Source of the DNA: Amaranthus tricolor
Lineage: Eukaryota > Streptophyta > Magnoliopsida > Caryophyllales > Amaranthaceae
Direction: 5' to 3'
Length of the DNA: 64,000 nt
NCBI RefSeq assembly: GCF_026212465.1
Contig: NC_080058.1
Coordinates: 22,878,109-22,942,108 of the forward strand
In this document: piece after piece, positions 1 to 8,978 of the stretch
How the letters are laid out: each line of letters opens with the position of its first letter
Numbering within the stretch: position 1 is the stretch's first letter
The notes under the pieces: model-generated
Seen by the model: only the letters and a program-made list of their open reading frames with translations
What the model was told of the DNA's origin: nothing
Database searches by the model: none
Position numbers and translations under genes: made by a program

Positions 1-39
1 GAATTCAAGAGACTTGTTCTCTACTTTGAATTGGTCTCC

Positions 40-47
40 TATAAAAT
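40..47 (+). promoter_or_regulatory. TATA-like box of copia LTR promoter
   Basis: The sequence TATAAAAT follows CTCC and is the best TATA match in the visible LTR. The same box is at 9449-9456 in the 3' LTR. The transcription start would lie some 25-35 bp downstream by analogy with plant RNA polymerase II promoters. This is inferred, not shown. Confidence 0.5.
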
Positions 48-632
48 AGGATCTTCCTTGACCCATGATGTTTTAACCGTGCATGTGTACAGCAGTTACA
101 TTCCACTCCTACCTTTAACTAACTTTCCGTTTTCTTTGGGAGTAAGTTAGTTATGGAGAACGTGGGATGCGTGCAGCTCCTGGAGAACATGGGCTGAGTG
201 CACTGCTTGCTGTTCCCCTTTTAAAAAGAGGGAACTTACGGTTCAGATGGGTATGAATGAATGTTGCATTGAGAGTGTCCATCTAAGGGAGAATTAATTG
301 AGAAAAATATTCTAAGTTTTTAATGCCAATTAATTCATAATATTTTTCTTAAAGCAACTATTTCATTTTGATCTTTATGAATTGGCCTTGTAAAGGGTAA
401 TTGAGTGTTATTGTTGTAATTAGACTTGTGGGAAGTCTAAGGGTAGTAGAAGAGAAAATCGTGAGAAGAGAAAGAGAAGGAGAGAAGAGAAGGGAAGAGA
501 ATTAGGCCTAAGTAGAGAAGCTTTGAGAAAAGCACTTAGAGAATTAAGAAGCTTCAAGTGAAGCAAATTATTGTTATGTGTAATTGTAATTGATTGCCTT
601 AACATAGTAAGAATTTTGAAATCCCGGGGGGT

Positions 633-672
633 CGTGGTTTTTCCTTCTTATTAGGCCAAGAAGGTTTCCACG
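633..672 (+). other. Stem-loop in the copia LTR (R/U5 part)
   Basis: Arms CGTGG (633-637) and CCACG (668-672) enclose arms CCTTCTT (643-649) and AAGAAGG (658-664), all perfectly complementary, with a small T-rich internal loop and an 8-nt apical loop. The copy in the 3' LTR is at 10042-10081 and is unchanged. A role in polyadenylation, packaging or reverse transcription is possible but not shown. Confidence 0.6.
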
Positions 673-838
673 TAAAATCTTTGTCTCCTTTATTATTTTT
701 CTTTTCGTTTTTAAGTTTAAGTTTTGTTCTTTACTTAATACAATTCCGCAAAAAGTTGAGCAAAAATCTTAAACCTACTACACAACAATTCACCCCCCCC
801 TCTTGTTGCATTCGATCATCCATTAGTATTTCTACAAT

Positions 839-850
839 TGGTATCAGAGC
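839..850 (+). other. Primer-binding site (tRNA-Met initiator)
   Basis: TGGTATCAGAGC, complementary to the 3' end of plant initiator tRNA-Met, lies two bases after the LTR end at 836. This is the standard minus-strand primer site of plant copia elements. Confidence 0.93.
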
Positions 851-905
851 CCTGTTCCTCATTTAATCAGGAAACCCTGAGAACAGTATCCTGTTCCCTG
901 GAAAG

Positions 906-2720
906 ATGTTGAAGATGAACGAGCGCATGGAAGAGGGGTACTCCACACAAAGGCCACCCATGTTCGATGGGAAATTCTATACTTACTGGAAAAATAGAAT
1001 GGAAATCTTCATAAAGGCTGAAAACTATCAAGTTTGGAGAGTCATTGAAATTGGAGACTTTGAGGTGACGACCATCAACTCCAACAATGAAGCTGTTCCA
1101 AAACCAATCACTGAATATGAAAAGGAAGATTTTCAAAAGATGGAAATGAACGCTCTTGCTATCAAGTTACTTCACTGTGGGCTTGGTCCAAATGAGCACA
1201 ATCGAATTATGGGTTGCAAAACCGCTAAGCAGATTTGGGACCTGCTCGAAGTTACCCATGAAGGTACTAGTGAAGTAAAGAGATCCAAGATTGATTTGCT
1301 AATGTCTAAATATGAAAGATTCGTAATGGAACCTAGGGAAAACATTCAAGAAATGTTCACTAGGTTCACAAATATTACGAATGAGTTAGTCTCTCTTGGT
1401 AGAATCATTCCCGTTGATGAACAAGTTAGAAAAGTGCTTAGGAGTCTTCCTCAAGACGAACGCTGGAGAGCAAAGGTAACAGCCATTCAGGAGTCCAAAG
1501 ATTTCACCAAGTTCAATTTAGAAGAGCTGGCTGGTTCTCTTATGACCCATGAATTGCATTTGGGAACAGCTGACAGTTCCCGAAACAAAGGACTGGCTCT
1601 AGCAGCTGATGATAGTGATGAATCAGAAACTGGTGAAGAGGAAGCAGCACTGTTGGCTCGAAAATTCAAAAAATTCTTCAGGAACAGAAGGTATGGTAAT
1701 CAAAGGAATAACAAAGAGAAGGGAACACCGAACTTGAAGACAAGTTTTGAATGTCACAAGTGTGGGAGCACTGAACACTTCATCAAGAATTGCCCTCAAT
1801 GGAAAAATGAGAAGGGCAAGGGAAAAGCAAGAGAAGTTGAAAGACAATATAAGAAGGGTAATTTCAAAACAGATTTTAGAAAAGCAATGATAGCAGCATG
1901 GGGAGATACGGAAAGCGAGGCTGAGACAGAAGCTCCAGTGGAGGAGGAAACAGCAAACCTATGCCTCATGGCATCTCATGAAGAATCCAAAGAAAAAGAG
2001 GTAATGCTTTCTGTTCCATCCCCTAAACAACTGTCCAACATGAGTAAAAATAATTTAATCAAATTACTTTTAGAGACACAAGAAAAGCTAGACGAAAAAA
2101 CAGCTAAGTGTCTCCAAATTGAGAAAGATCTTAACTTAAGTGAAGATCATATCTCATATCTAAACTCCTTTAGAATCGATGTGCAAAGTAGATTTTTTGA
2201 TTTGCTAGATAAGAATATCATTTTGAAAGAGCAGTTGGAGAAATTAAAACAGGAATATATCACTCTTAATATTGAATTAAATCAAAGCAAATTGTTAAGA
2301 TCAAAATCGGTTGAAAATGATAAAACCACTCACGTGGTTAGCACTGAATTTCAAAAATTGAAATCAAAATTAGAATCCTACGAAATTGAAAATGAAAATT
2401 TGAAAAATAAAATAAACTTAAGAGGAAAAGGGAAAATCAATGAAATTCCCAAATGGATTCTAAATGCTAAAACCAAAAGTAAAGAAGGTCTAGGCTATAT
2501 AAGGAATGTTAAAAAGAAAAAGTTCTATGTAGATCTCCCTAGTAGCAAAATATGTTCCTTCTGTGGTAAAAGTGGACACCTAAAACATCAATGTATAAAG
2601 AGGGAACAGCATGTCAAAGCAAATAAAAATTATGTCGAACGTACATGGATTAAGAAATGTGATTCAAATATTATCGACAAGGAACCCAAGGATAAATGGG
2701 TTCCTGCACCTAACCACTAA
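906..2720 (+). CDS. gag: Copia Gag polyprotein (capsid/nucleocapsid)
   Basis: 604 residues, starting at the ATG at 906, 56 bp after the primer site, and ending in TAA. Gag packages the element's RNA into virus-like particles in the cytoplasm. The N-terminal ~230 residues look like the plant copia Gag/UBN2 region (a YWKNRMEIFI segment near residue 30). Two CX2CX4HX4C zinc knuckles are present, C283-C286-H291-C296 and C550-C553-H558-C563. Between them is an acidic stretch and a long Leu/Lys/Glu-rich coiled-coil region (about 375-520). The large size and the second knuckle after a coiled coil fit SIRE-type Gags. The TAA is in the same frame as the downstream pol frame, so Gag can be made alone and Gag-Pol would need readthrough or another route. 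A second ATG at 915 is an alternative start. Confidence 0.93.
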   Translation: MLKMNERMEEGYSTQRPPMFDGKFYTYWKNRMEIFIKAENYQVWRVIEIGDFEVTTINSNNEAVPKPITEYEKEDFQKMEMNALAIKLLHCGLGPNEHNRIMGCKTAKQIWDLLEVTHEGTSEVKRSKIDLLMSKYERFVMEPRENIQEMFTRFTNITNELVSLGRIIPVDEQVRKVLRSLPQDERWRAKVTAIQESKDFTKFNLEELAGSLMTHELHLGTADSSRNKGLALAADDSDESETGEEEAALLARKFKKFFRNRRYGNQRNNKEKGTPNLKTSFECHKCGSTEHFIKNCPQWKNEKGKGKAREVERQYKKGNFKTDFRKAMIAAWGDTESEAETEAPVEEETANLCLMASHEESKEKEVMLSVPSPKQLSNMSKNNLIKLLLETQEKLDEKTAKCLQIEKDLNLSEDHISYLNSFRIDVQSRFFDLLDKNIILKEQLEKLKQEYITLNIELNQSKLLRSKSVENDKTTHVVSTEFQKLKSKLESYEIENENLKNKINLRGKGKINEIPKWILNAKTKSKEGLGYIRNVKKKKFYVDLPSSKICSFCGKSGHLKHQCIKREQHVKANKNYVERTWIKKCDSNIIDKEPKDKWVPAPNH

Positions 2721-5700
2721 TTTGCTTTGCAGGATCAAGTGAGGGGGAACAACTCATGGTATCTCGACAGTGGGTGTTCCAAGCATATGACGGGTGATAA
2801 ATCTAAATTTCTCTCACTTGAAGCCTATGATGGGGGAACAGTAACCTTCGGTGACAACATGAAGGGTGAGATAATCGCCAAAGGAAAGGTTGGAAGGTCT
2901 AGTTCCCATGCCATTGATAATGTATTTTTAGTCGAGAATTTAAAACACAATTTGTTAAGTATTTCTCAATTTTGCGACAAAGGTAACTCTGTTAAGTTTA
3001 CTTCTGAAAAATGCATAATTTCTAGGAACAGTACAGGAGACCCTGTGCTGGAGGGAATCAGAAAAGGGAACACCTATGTGGTGGACCTGGACACTGTTCC
3101 CAGAAACAGTCTAACGTGTTTAAGTGTTATTGAAGAAGACCCACTTCTTTGGCACAAGCGTCTAGGTCATGCTAGTTATTCATTAATTAACACTTTAAGA
3201 TCAAAAGACCTAGTAAGAGGATTACCTGCAATAAAATTCCTTAAAAATGAAGTTTGTGAACCTTGTGCTAAAGGGAAACAAGTGCGGTCATCCTTTAAAT
3301 CAAAGAACGTTGTGACTACCACCAGACCATTAGAATTAATTCATATGGATTTATGTGGACCAATGAGAACACAAAGCCGTAGTGGGAAAAAGTATGTGTT
3401 TGTTGTTGTTGATGATTATAGTAGATTCACGTGGACCTTATTTTTGGCAAGCAAAGATGAAGCTTTTGATGAGTTTGTTTCCTTTGCTAATAAAACACAA
3501 AAATCTACCAATAATCAAATTGTTCACATTAGGTCTGATCATGGGAAAGAATTTGAAAATTCAAACTTCATGAATTATTGCAATGAACATGGTATAAATC
3601 ACAATTTTTCCACACCTAGAACACCACAACAAAATGGTGTGGTAGAAAGGAAAAATAGGACCTTAAAAGAAATGGCTAGGACCATGTTGATTGCTAGTGG
3701 TCTACCTAGGAATTTTTGGGCAGAAGCCGTTAATACTGCATGCTATACATTGAATCGTGTACTAATTAGACCAATCACTTCAAAGACACCCTATGAATTG
3801 CTCAAAGGTGTTAAACCAAATATTTCCTATTTTCGTATATTTGGATGCAAATGTTTTGTTCATGTGAATGGAAAACGAAACATAGGTAAATTTGATGAAA
3901 GAAGTGATGAGGCAGTATTTCTTGGTTATTCATCACAAAGCAAAGCTTACAGAGTATATAATAAGAGAACAATGAGTGTAGAAGAGTCTGTTCACATAAT
4001 CTTTGATGAAACTAACTTTTCAACAAGTGAACAGGAAACAAGTAATATTAAAATAGGTCTTGCAAATCTGGAAGATGAAGATGAAGGAATAAAAGTGCAA
4101 GATCGAGGAACAGCAAGCGAACAGTCGATACAAGAAGAGGCAGAAGAAACTGACCAAATCCAGGAACTGCCAGTACAACAGGACCAGCAGACTGTTCCCA
4201 ATCCAGCTGTTCCCACAGATGAACAAAATGATCCAGTAGCCGAACAGAATGTCAATCAAGTTACTGAACAAGAACATGCTACTGTTCCTTCAAGAGAATT
4301 TGTGCCTAAACCTTGGAAGTATCAAAGATATCATCCTCTTGATTCAATTGTAAGTGATATAAATAAGGGGACACAAACTAGATCTCAATTGAGAAACTTT
4401 TGTGCACACTTTGCGTTCCTATCATCACTTGAACCTAAAAATCACGAGGAAGCTTTGAAGGATTCCGATTGGATAGTTGCCATGCAAGATGAATTAAATG
4501 AGTTTGAAAGAAATAAAGTGTGGCACTTGGAACCCAAACCGAAAAACAAGAAAGTTATTGGTTTGAAATGGGTATTTCGGAACAAGCTTGATGAGCATGG
4601 AATAATTGTTAGAAATAAAGCTAGACTCGTGGTTAAAGGTTACAATCAACAAGAAGGTATTGATTACACTGAGACTTTTGCTCCAGTAGCAAGGTTAGAG
4701 GCTATCCGAATCTTAATTTCTTTTGCTGCATTTATGAATTTTAAGCTATATCAAATGGATGTGAAATGTGCTTTTTTGAATGGTTATCTTGATGAAGAAG
4801 TTTTTGTGGAACAACCCCCAGGTTTTGAGAATACCTCTTGTCCTAATCATGTCTACAAGCTTGACAAAGCCTTATATGGCTTGAAGCAAGCACCTAGGCA
4901 ATGGTACGAAAGACTTTCAAAGTTTTTGATTCAAAATAACTTTGTAAGAGGAAAAATCGACAAAACCTTGTTCTTTAAGAATAAAGGTTCTCATATTTTG
5001 GTTGTTCAAATTTATGTTGATGATATTATTTTTGGTGCTACTAATGACTTATTATGTAAAGAATTTGCTAACCTTATGGGTACAGAATTTGAAATGAGCA
5101 TGATGGGAGAATTAAATTTCTTTCTTGGTTTGCAAATTAAACAAACTGAAAATGGTATTTTTATTCATCAACAAAAATACATTAAAGAACTTCTTAAGAA
5201 ATATGGACTAAACAACTCTAAAACCAATCATACACCCATGGCTACCAATGTTAGACTAGATGAAGACCTAAATGGAACTAACGTAGATCAAACAATGTAT
5301 AGAGGCATGATAGGTTCTTTATTGTATCTAACTGCAAGTAGACCTGATATTTCCTTTAGTGTTGGTTTATGTGCTAGATTTCAATCAAGTCCTAAAGAAT
5401 CACATCTCACGGCAGTAAAGAGAATTTTGAGATATTTGAAGGGAACAGACGACTTGTCCCTATTTTATCCTAAAAGTGATGTTTATGATTTAAAAGGTTT
5501 TAGTGATGCAGATTATGCAGGTGATCTTGCTAATAGAAAAAGTACATCAGGTATGGTACAATATCTTGGCTCATGTTTAGTTTCATGGAGTTCCAAGAAA
5601 CAAAACACAGTTGCATTATCCACTGCAGAAGCTGAATACGTAGCAGCAGCAGCTTGCTGTTCCCAAATGCTCTGGATAAAACAGCAACTTAGAGATTTTG

Positions 5701-5957
5701 GTATTAAAGTTGAATGCATTCCTATTTATTGTGATAATACTAGTGCCATATGTATATCTAAAGATCCAGTGCATCATTCACGTGCTAAACATATACACAT
5801 TAGACATCATTTTCTAAAGGATAACGTAGAACACAAAAATATTGTATTGAAGCATGTTAACACAAATGAACAAGTTGCAGATATTCTGACCAAACCACTT
5901 CCTAGGGAACAATATGAAAAGATGAGATTGGAACTTGGTATGATCAAGCTCCACTAA
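2721..5957 (+). CDS. pol: Copia Pol: protease, integrase, reverse transcriptase, RNase H
   Basis: Open in the gag frame from the codon after the gag TAA; 1076 residues counted from 2727. There is no usable ATG before the protease active site (the first is at 2787, after the DSG), so pol is probably expressed from a gag-pol or spliced RNA. Domains counted from 2727: protease D14-S15-G16; integrase zinc H143-H148-C177-C180; integrase catalytic D208, D271, E307 with the expected 35-residue D-E spacing; a low-complexity Glu/Gln/Pro linker at about 430-525; reverse transcriptase D678 and YVDD at 763-766; RNase H D927, E970, D1003, D1052. All catalytic residues are present and no frameshift is seen, so the enzyme set looks functional. 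It ends 471 bp before the third frame. Confidence 0.94.
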   Translation, partial: FALQDQVRGNNSWYLDSGCSKHMTGDKSKFLSLEAYDGGTVTFGDNMKGEIIAKGKVGRSSSHAIDNVFLVENLKHNLLSISQFCDKGNSVKFTSEKCIISRNSTGDPVLEGIRKGNTYVVDLDTVPRNSLTCLSVIEEDPLLWHKRLGHASYSLINTLRSKDLVRGLPAIKFLKNEVCEPCAKGKQVRSSFKSKNVVTTTRPLELIHMDLCGPMRTQSRSGKKYVFVVVDDYSRFTWTLFLASKDEAFDEFVSFANKTQKSTNNQIVHIRSDHGKEFENSNFMNYCNEHGINHNFSTPRTPQQNGVVERKNRTLKEMARTMLIASGLPRNFWAEAVNTACYTLNRVLIRPITSKTPYELLKGVKPNISYFRIFGCKCFVHVNGKRNIGKFDERSDEAVFLGYSSQSKAYRVYNKRTMSVEESVHIIFDETNFSTSEQETSNIKIGLANLEDEDEGIKVQDRGTASEQSIQEEAEETDQIQELPVQQDQQTVPNPAVPTDEQNDPVAEQNVNQVTEQEHATVPSREFVPKPWKYQRYHPLDSIVSDINKGTQTRSQLRNFCAHFAFLSSLEPKNHEEALKDSDWIVAMQDELNEFERNKVWHLEPKPKNKKVIGLKWVFRNKLDEHGIIVRNKARLVVKGYNQQEGIDYTETFAPVARLEAIRILISFAAFMNFKLYQMDVKCAFLNGYLDEEVFVEQPPGFENTSCPNHVYKLDKALYGLKQAPRQWYERLSKFLIQNNFVRGKIDKTLFFKNKGSHILVVQIYVDDIIFGATNDLLCKEFANLMGTEFEMSMMGELNFFLGLQIKQTENGIFIHQQKYIKELLKKYGLNNSKTNHTPMATNVRLDEDLNGTNVDQTMYRGMIGSLLYLTASRPDISFSVGLCARFQSSPKESHLTAVKRILRYLKGTDDLSLFYPKSDVYDLKGFSDADYAGDLANRKSTSGMVQYLGSCLVSWSSKKQNTVALSTAEAEYVAAAACCSQMLWIKQQLRDFGIKVECIPIYCDNTSAICISKDPVHHSRAKHIHIRHHFLKDNVEHKNIVLKHVNTNEQVADILTKPLPREQYEKMRLELGMIKLH

Positions 5958-6428
5958 AGTTAGTTGCATATATTTCCCATTGAAGCATCATGAGAATGAA
6001 AAGGTCAGGAATCAATCTCAATATCTTGATTGAAAATCAATTATTGCATGGATCAAGTAAACACGTAATAAAGTTTGTACTATGAATGTTTTTATGTTTG
6101 CATGTTGTTAATTCAATCAGACCAAAGCAATGTGTTCATCATTTTCTTCATAATATTTCATAAAATCATAATTAATTTTCTTTATTTCTTATTTCATATT
6201 TTATTCATATTTAACATTTTTAATACGGCCAAACCGTCTGAGAACTTTTGGGAAAACGGTTCTTCTTCACTCAAGTAATGCAAAGCAACAAAGAGATGGG
6301 ACTTGGAGGAGTAACCGTCACTTCAATAATTTAAAAACCCCTGCTTCACGTCATCTTCCCAAACCTTCTCTCAATCTCTCACTCAAGAACCGTCCTTCTT
6401 CCTCTCAAAAAACCTTCAAAATTCAAAA
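5958..6428 (+). promoter_or_regulatory. Spacer between pol and third frame; candidate internal promoter
   Basis: There is no gene in these 471 bp. The first half is AT-rich. The second half holds three AACCGTC copies (6232-6238, 6313-6319, 6388-6394) and one inverted relative, AACGGTT (6255-6261), a TATA-like AATTTAAAAA at 6328-6337, an ACGT-core CACGTCAT at 6347-6354, and then a C/T-rich, A-rich leader up to the ATG at 6429. This arrangement resembles a plant promoter with MYB-type sites, and could drive a separate mRNA for the third frame. Expression is inferred only. Confidence 0.4.
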
Positions 6429-8099
6429 ATGAAAACCCCCAAATCCTCTAAATCAGGCAAGAAAACTCCAAAATCCTGTATGCCCGATCAACCAAAACCA
6501 CTAAGGGTAGTACTTCCACCTCCATTACTGCAGGACGCACCACCAACACCAACTGAAACTACACAAGAATCACCGAAACACTCCACTGAACCCACCAGTA
6601 CCAAAAGAAAAATGTCAACAGGTGGTTCATCTTCTAGAGTAGTTAAGCGATCGAAGCATGTTGATCCAAACAGCGCAGAAGAAGTCTCAAAGGAGATGAC
6701 TGTAGGGTTCGGGTTGGACAAATATTGGTATGATTCTACGAACTTTCCTAGAATGCATGAGATTTTACAGTATCAAGAATGGGAATTGTTAATGTCAAAT
6801 TTCAGTTGCAATTCGATTTTTCCAAACCTAATGAGAGAATTTATTGTAAATTTCTCTAATGATGGCGGTATGTGTACTAGTATTGTTAAAACTGTTAAAA
6901 TTGAATTTAACAGCGCTTTATTAGGGGAATGGTTTAATGTTCCCAATGTTGGTTTCGATACATATCATATTGGGTCAAAGATAGCATTTTCTAGCATTAA
7001 TGAACGAACAATTTTAAAATTTTTAGGAATTGATCAAAAGGGGAAGATCAGTCACAATGTTCTGTCCCCTATGCATAAATTGTTGTACAATGTTGCTCGC
7101 AGATTTATCTTACCACGAAACTCAAAACGTAGTCAAGTGAGTTTGCGTGATGCCACCTTGATTTACTGCATGGAAAAACATATTAAAATAAATTTTCCTT
7201 CGTTGATGATTTCTCATTTATCAGACTGCATTGAAAAGAAAAGCTTTATTGGTTATGGAGGGTTGTTAACATGGATTTTTAGGAAGTTTGAGGTCCCATT
7301 GGAAGGGTTGGAGTTCCCAATGGGTCCCAATATGAAAATTGGTGCTAAATGTTTACAAAATTTGCATTTGAAATTAAATGATGAGGGAGTATTGATGCAT
7401 GAAGGGGTTGTTGAAGTAGAATCTGATGAGGAAGATAATGAAAAAGAAGAAGAAAAATTGAGAGAGAGAGATCAGGCAGAAAAAGAGGAAAAGGAGCAAG
7501 AGCCTGTTCCCACTGACCATATTCAAACAGAAGAAAAAGGGGAACAGGATGGAGAACCCAGTAAGGGGGAAGCAGAACAGGAGGGAGCCTTAGGAGAAGA
7601 GGCTCATCACAATCTTTGTGATGATACAAGTGATGAAGAGATTGTGATAGCCCTGAGGAAAAAGGCTAAGTCAATACAAAGGAAGAGTAGGAGGTTGGCC
7701 TCGAAACGCAAGGCTACTTTGGTTGATGAAACACCATCTGACACCATCCCTGAGCCAACACCTGATGAACCTACCTCTCTCAAGCCAGCCAATTCACCAC
7801 CACATCAAATTCCATCACCACCACCATCACCTATCCCATGTACACTACCACCACAATCACACACTTCACCAAATATTGGCTGTACTAACTTTGACTCTGT
7901 TCCTGCAGTTTCCTTACATACCATTCTCTCCAAGCTCCTTGATCTACAGTCTCAATTCATTGCATTTCAGGATGAAACTCGTGTCTCGCTTGCTTCTATT
8001 GTGGATCAGCTAAACCAAATGGAACAACGCCTTGGTGCCAAGCTGGACATAGTGGAGGTGCAGACTGAGTACATTGATGAAGAAGAGACTGACCCCTGA
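6429..8099 (+). CDS. Third frame of SIRE-type element ('env-like' ORF), unknown function
   Basis: 556 residues, starting at the ATG at 6429 after an A-rich leader. Segments: Lys/Pro/Thr-rich basic N-terminus (1-78); a globular region (about 90-310) that resembles the domain Pfam calls putative plant transposon protein (PF20167), judged from the pattern around residues 130-175; an acidic Glu-rich region (326-405); a basic cluster (about 410-428) that could be a nuclear localisation signal; a Pro-rich tract (440-480); and a C-terminal amphipathic coiled-coil stretch (about 495-545). I see no signal peptide, no convincing membrane span and no Cys pattern of a surface glycoprotein, so the historical 'env-like' label is not supported here. 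Acidic, basic and coiled-coil parts fit a nuclear or nucleic-acid-associated protein better. The function is unknown; intactness in a young element argues for a use. Confidence 0.8.
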   Translation: MKTPKSSKSGKKTPKSCMPDQPKPLRVVLPPPLLQDAPPTPTETTQESPKHSTEPTSTKRKMSTGGSSSRVVKRSKHVDPNSAEEVSKEMTVGFGLDKYWYDSTNFPRMHEILQYQEWELLMSNFSCNSIFPNLMREFIVNFSNDGGMCTSIVKTVKIEFNSALLGEWFNVPNVGFDTYHIGSKIAFSSINERTILKFLGIDQKGKISHNVLSPMHKLLYNVARRFILPRNSKRSQVSLRDATLIYCMEKHIKINFPSLMISHLSDCIEKKSFIGYGGLLTWIFRKFEVPLEGLEFPMGPNMKIGAKCLQNLHLKLNDEGVLMHEGVVEVESDEEDNEKEEEKLRERDQAEKEEKEQEPVPTDHIQTEEKGEQDGEPSKGEAEQEGALGEEAHHNLCDDTSDEEIVIALRKKAKSIQRKSRRLASKRKATLVDETPSDTIPEPTPDEPTSLKPANSPPHQIPSPPPSPIPCTLPPQSHTSPNIGCTNFDSVPAVSLHTILSKLLDLQSQFIAFQDETRVSLASIVDQLNQMEQRLGAKLDIVEVQTEYIDEEETDP

Positions 8100-8384
8100 T
8101 CCCTCTTCCCATATGTTTTTATGATTTGTTGGCTGTAATATTAATCAAACAACTTCACTTTTTAGTCTTTGTACCATCTGGGGTACAAAGTTGTATTGTT
8201 GAACAACTGCTACTCTACTTTTCTTTGTTTTTATTTTCATGGTCTGAAACAATTGACTCTATGCAGGTTTTAATCATTGTTCCTAGCACTTGCTTTTATT
8301 ATTGTTGTTTGTTGTTTTCATCACTAACAAATCTATATGGTTTGTGCTGAGATTTGATAACTCCCAATTCTTTTTGATTGATGT

Positions 8385-8397
8385 CAAAAGGGGGAAG
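8385..8397 (+). other. Second, upstream polypurine-tract-like motif
   Basis: CAAAAGGGGGAAG matches the 3' polypurine tract region CAAAAAGGGGGAA (8964-8976) except for one A in the run. It is also bracketed on its 5' side by a small inverted repeat (TTTTGA 8372-8377, TCAAAA 8384-8389). It lies about 580 bp upstream of the LTR. It could prime extra plus-strand synthesis; this is inferred. Confidence 0.5.
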
Positions 8398-8964
8398 ATT
8401 ATGCACAAACTTAACAGGAGCAGTGAATACACAGTTACATATCTTGTTGATTTATATTGATTCTTATGAATGTTATGTGTGCTGTGTGCTGCTGTGTTTA
8501 TATTTTGTTACTTGGTTACTGTGAATTATGAATTTGCTATTGTTCTCAAGATGATCTTTCTGTTGATATTATTTAACAATGTGTGTTTTATGTTTTTCTT
8601 GTGTTTTATATTTGTTTTGTTTAATTAGTTATGTTTATTATTATTATTAGGTTTATTATAGTTCTATTATGTTAGCTTATATTATGTTAGTTTTATTATA
8701 TTAGGTTATTATGTTATGTTAGTCTTTATCTATTTCCGTTTAACTTAGTTTATTTCATTTAGGTTTTAAGTTAATTAATTTTGAAAACTTTTGAAAAATA
8801 TTTGATATTTTAGAGTAAACTGTTTATTTATGAATGCTTGGTAAATTATATTCTAACAAGTTGATTTGCTAAGTTAATTAGAGTTACTTTAATCTCTAGT
8901 ATGCTCTATGAATTTTGTTTTACTCTATTTTTACTTAAGTTTGTTTATAAAGTTTGCCATCATC

Positions 8965-8976
8965 AAAAAGGGGGAA
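8965..8976 (+). other. Polypurine tract of copia element
   Basis: AAAAAGGGGGAA lies two bases before the first base (TG) of the 3' LTR, the expected place for plus-strand priming. Confidence 0.9.
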
Positions 8977-8978
8977 TT

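Larger units (their letters stand above)
1..836 (+). repeat. 5' LTR of the copia element (first ~431 bp missing)
   Basis: Position 1 corresponds to 9410 in the 3' LTR. The LTR ends in TCTACA at 836, directly before the primer-binding region. It contains a TATA-like box at 40-47, an uninterrupted 39-nt purine tract at 463-501, a strong stem-loop at 633-672 and a C8 run near its end. No protein gene is supported here; the small antisense open frame at 420-605 is the complement of the purine-rich tract. Confidence 0.95.
8100..8978 (+). other. Non-coding 3' region of copia element before the 3' LTR
   Basis: AT-rich, with short TTA/TTATTA runs around 8630-8720 and no supported gene. It contains a polypurine-tract-like motif at 8385-8397, nearly identical to the true tract at 8965-8976, and the left arm of an inverted repeat at 8958-8968. 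Confidence 0.75.

Noticed and set aside
420..605. Antisense 61-codon frame in the copia LTR (and its copy at 9829-10014)
   Set aside because: It is the complement of a purine-rich tract; no start context or domain supports it.
681..866. 61-codon + frame across the end of the 5' LTR
   Set aside because: It crosses the LTR end and primer site and shows no domain.
6429..8099. Envelope glycoprotein
   Set aside because: There is no signal peptide, membrane span or Cys-rich ectodomain; acidic, basic and coiled-coil regions argue against it.
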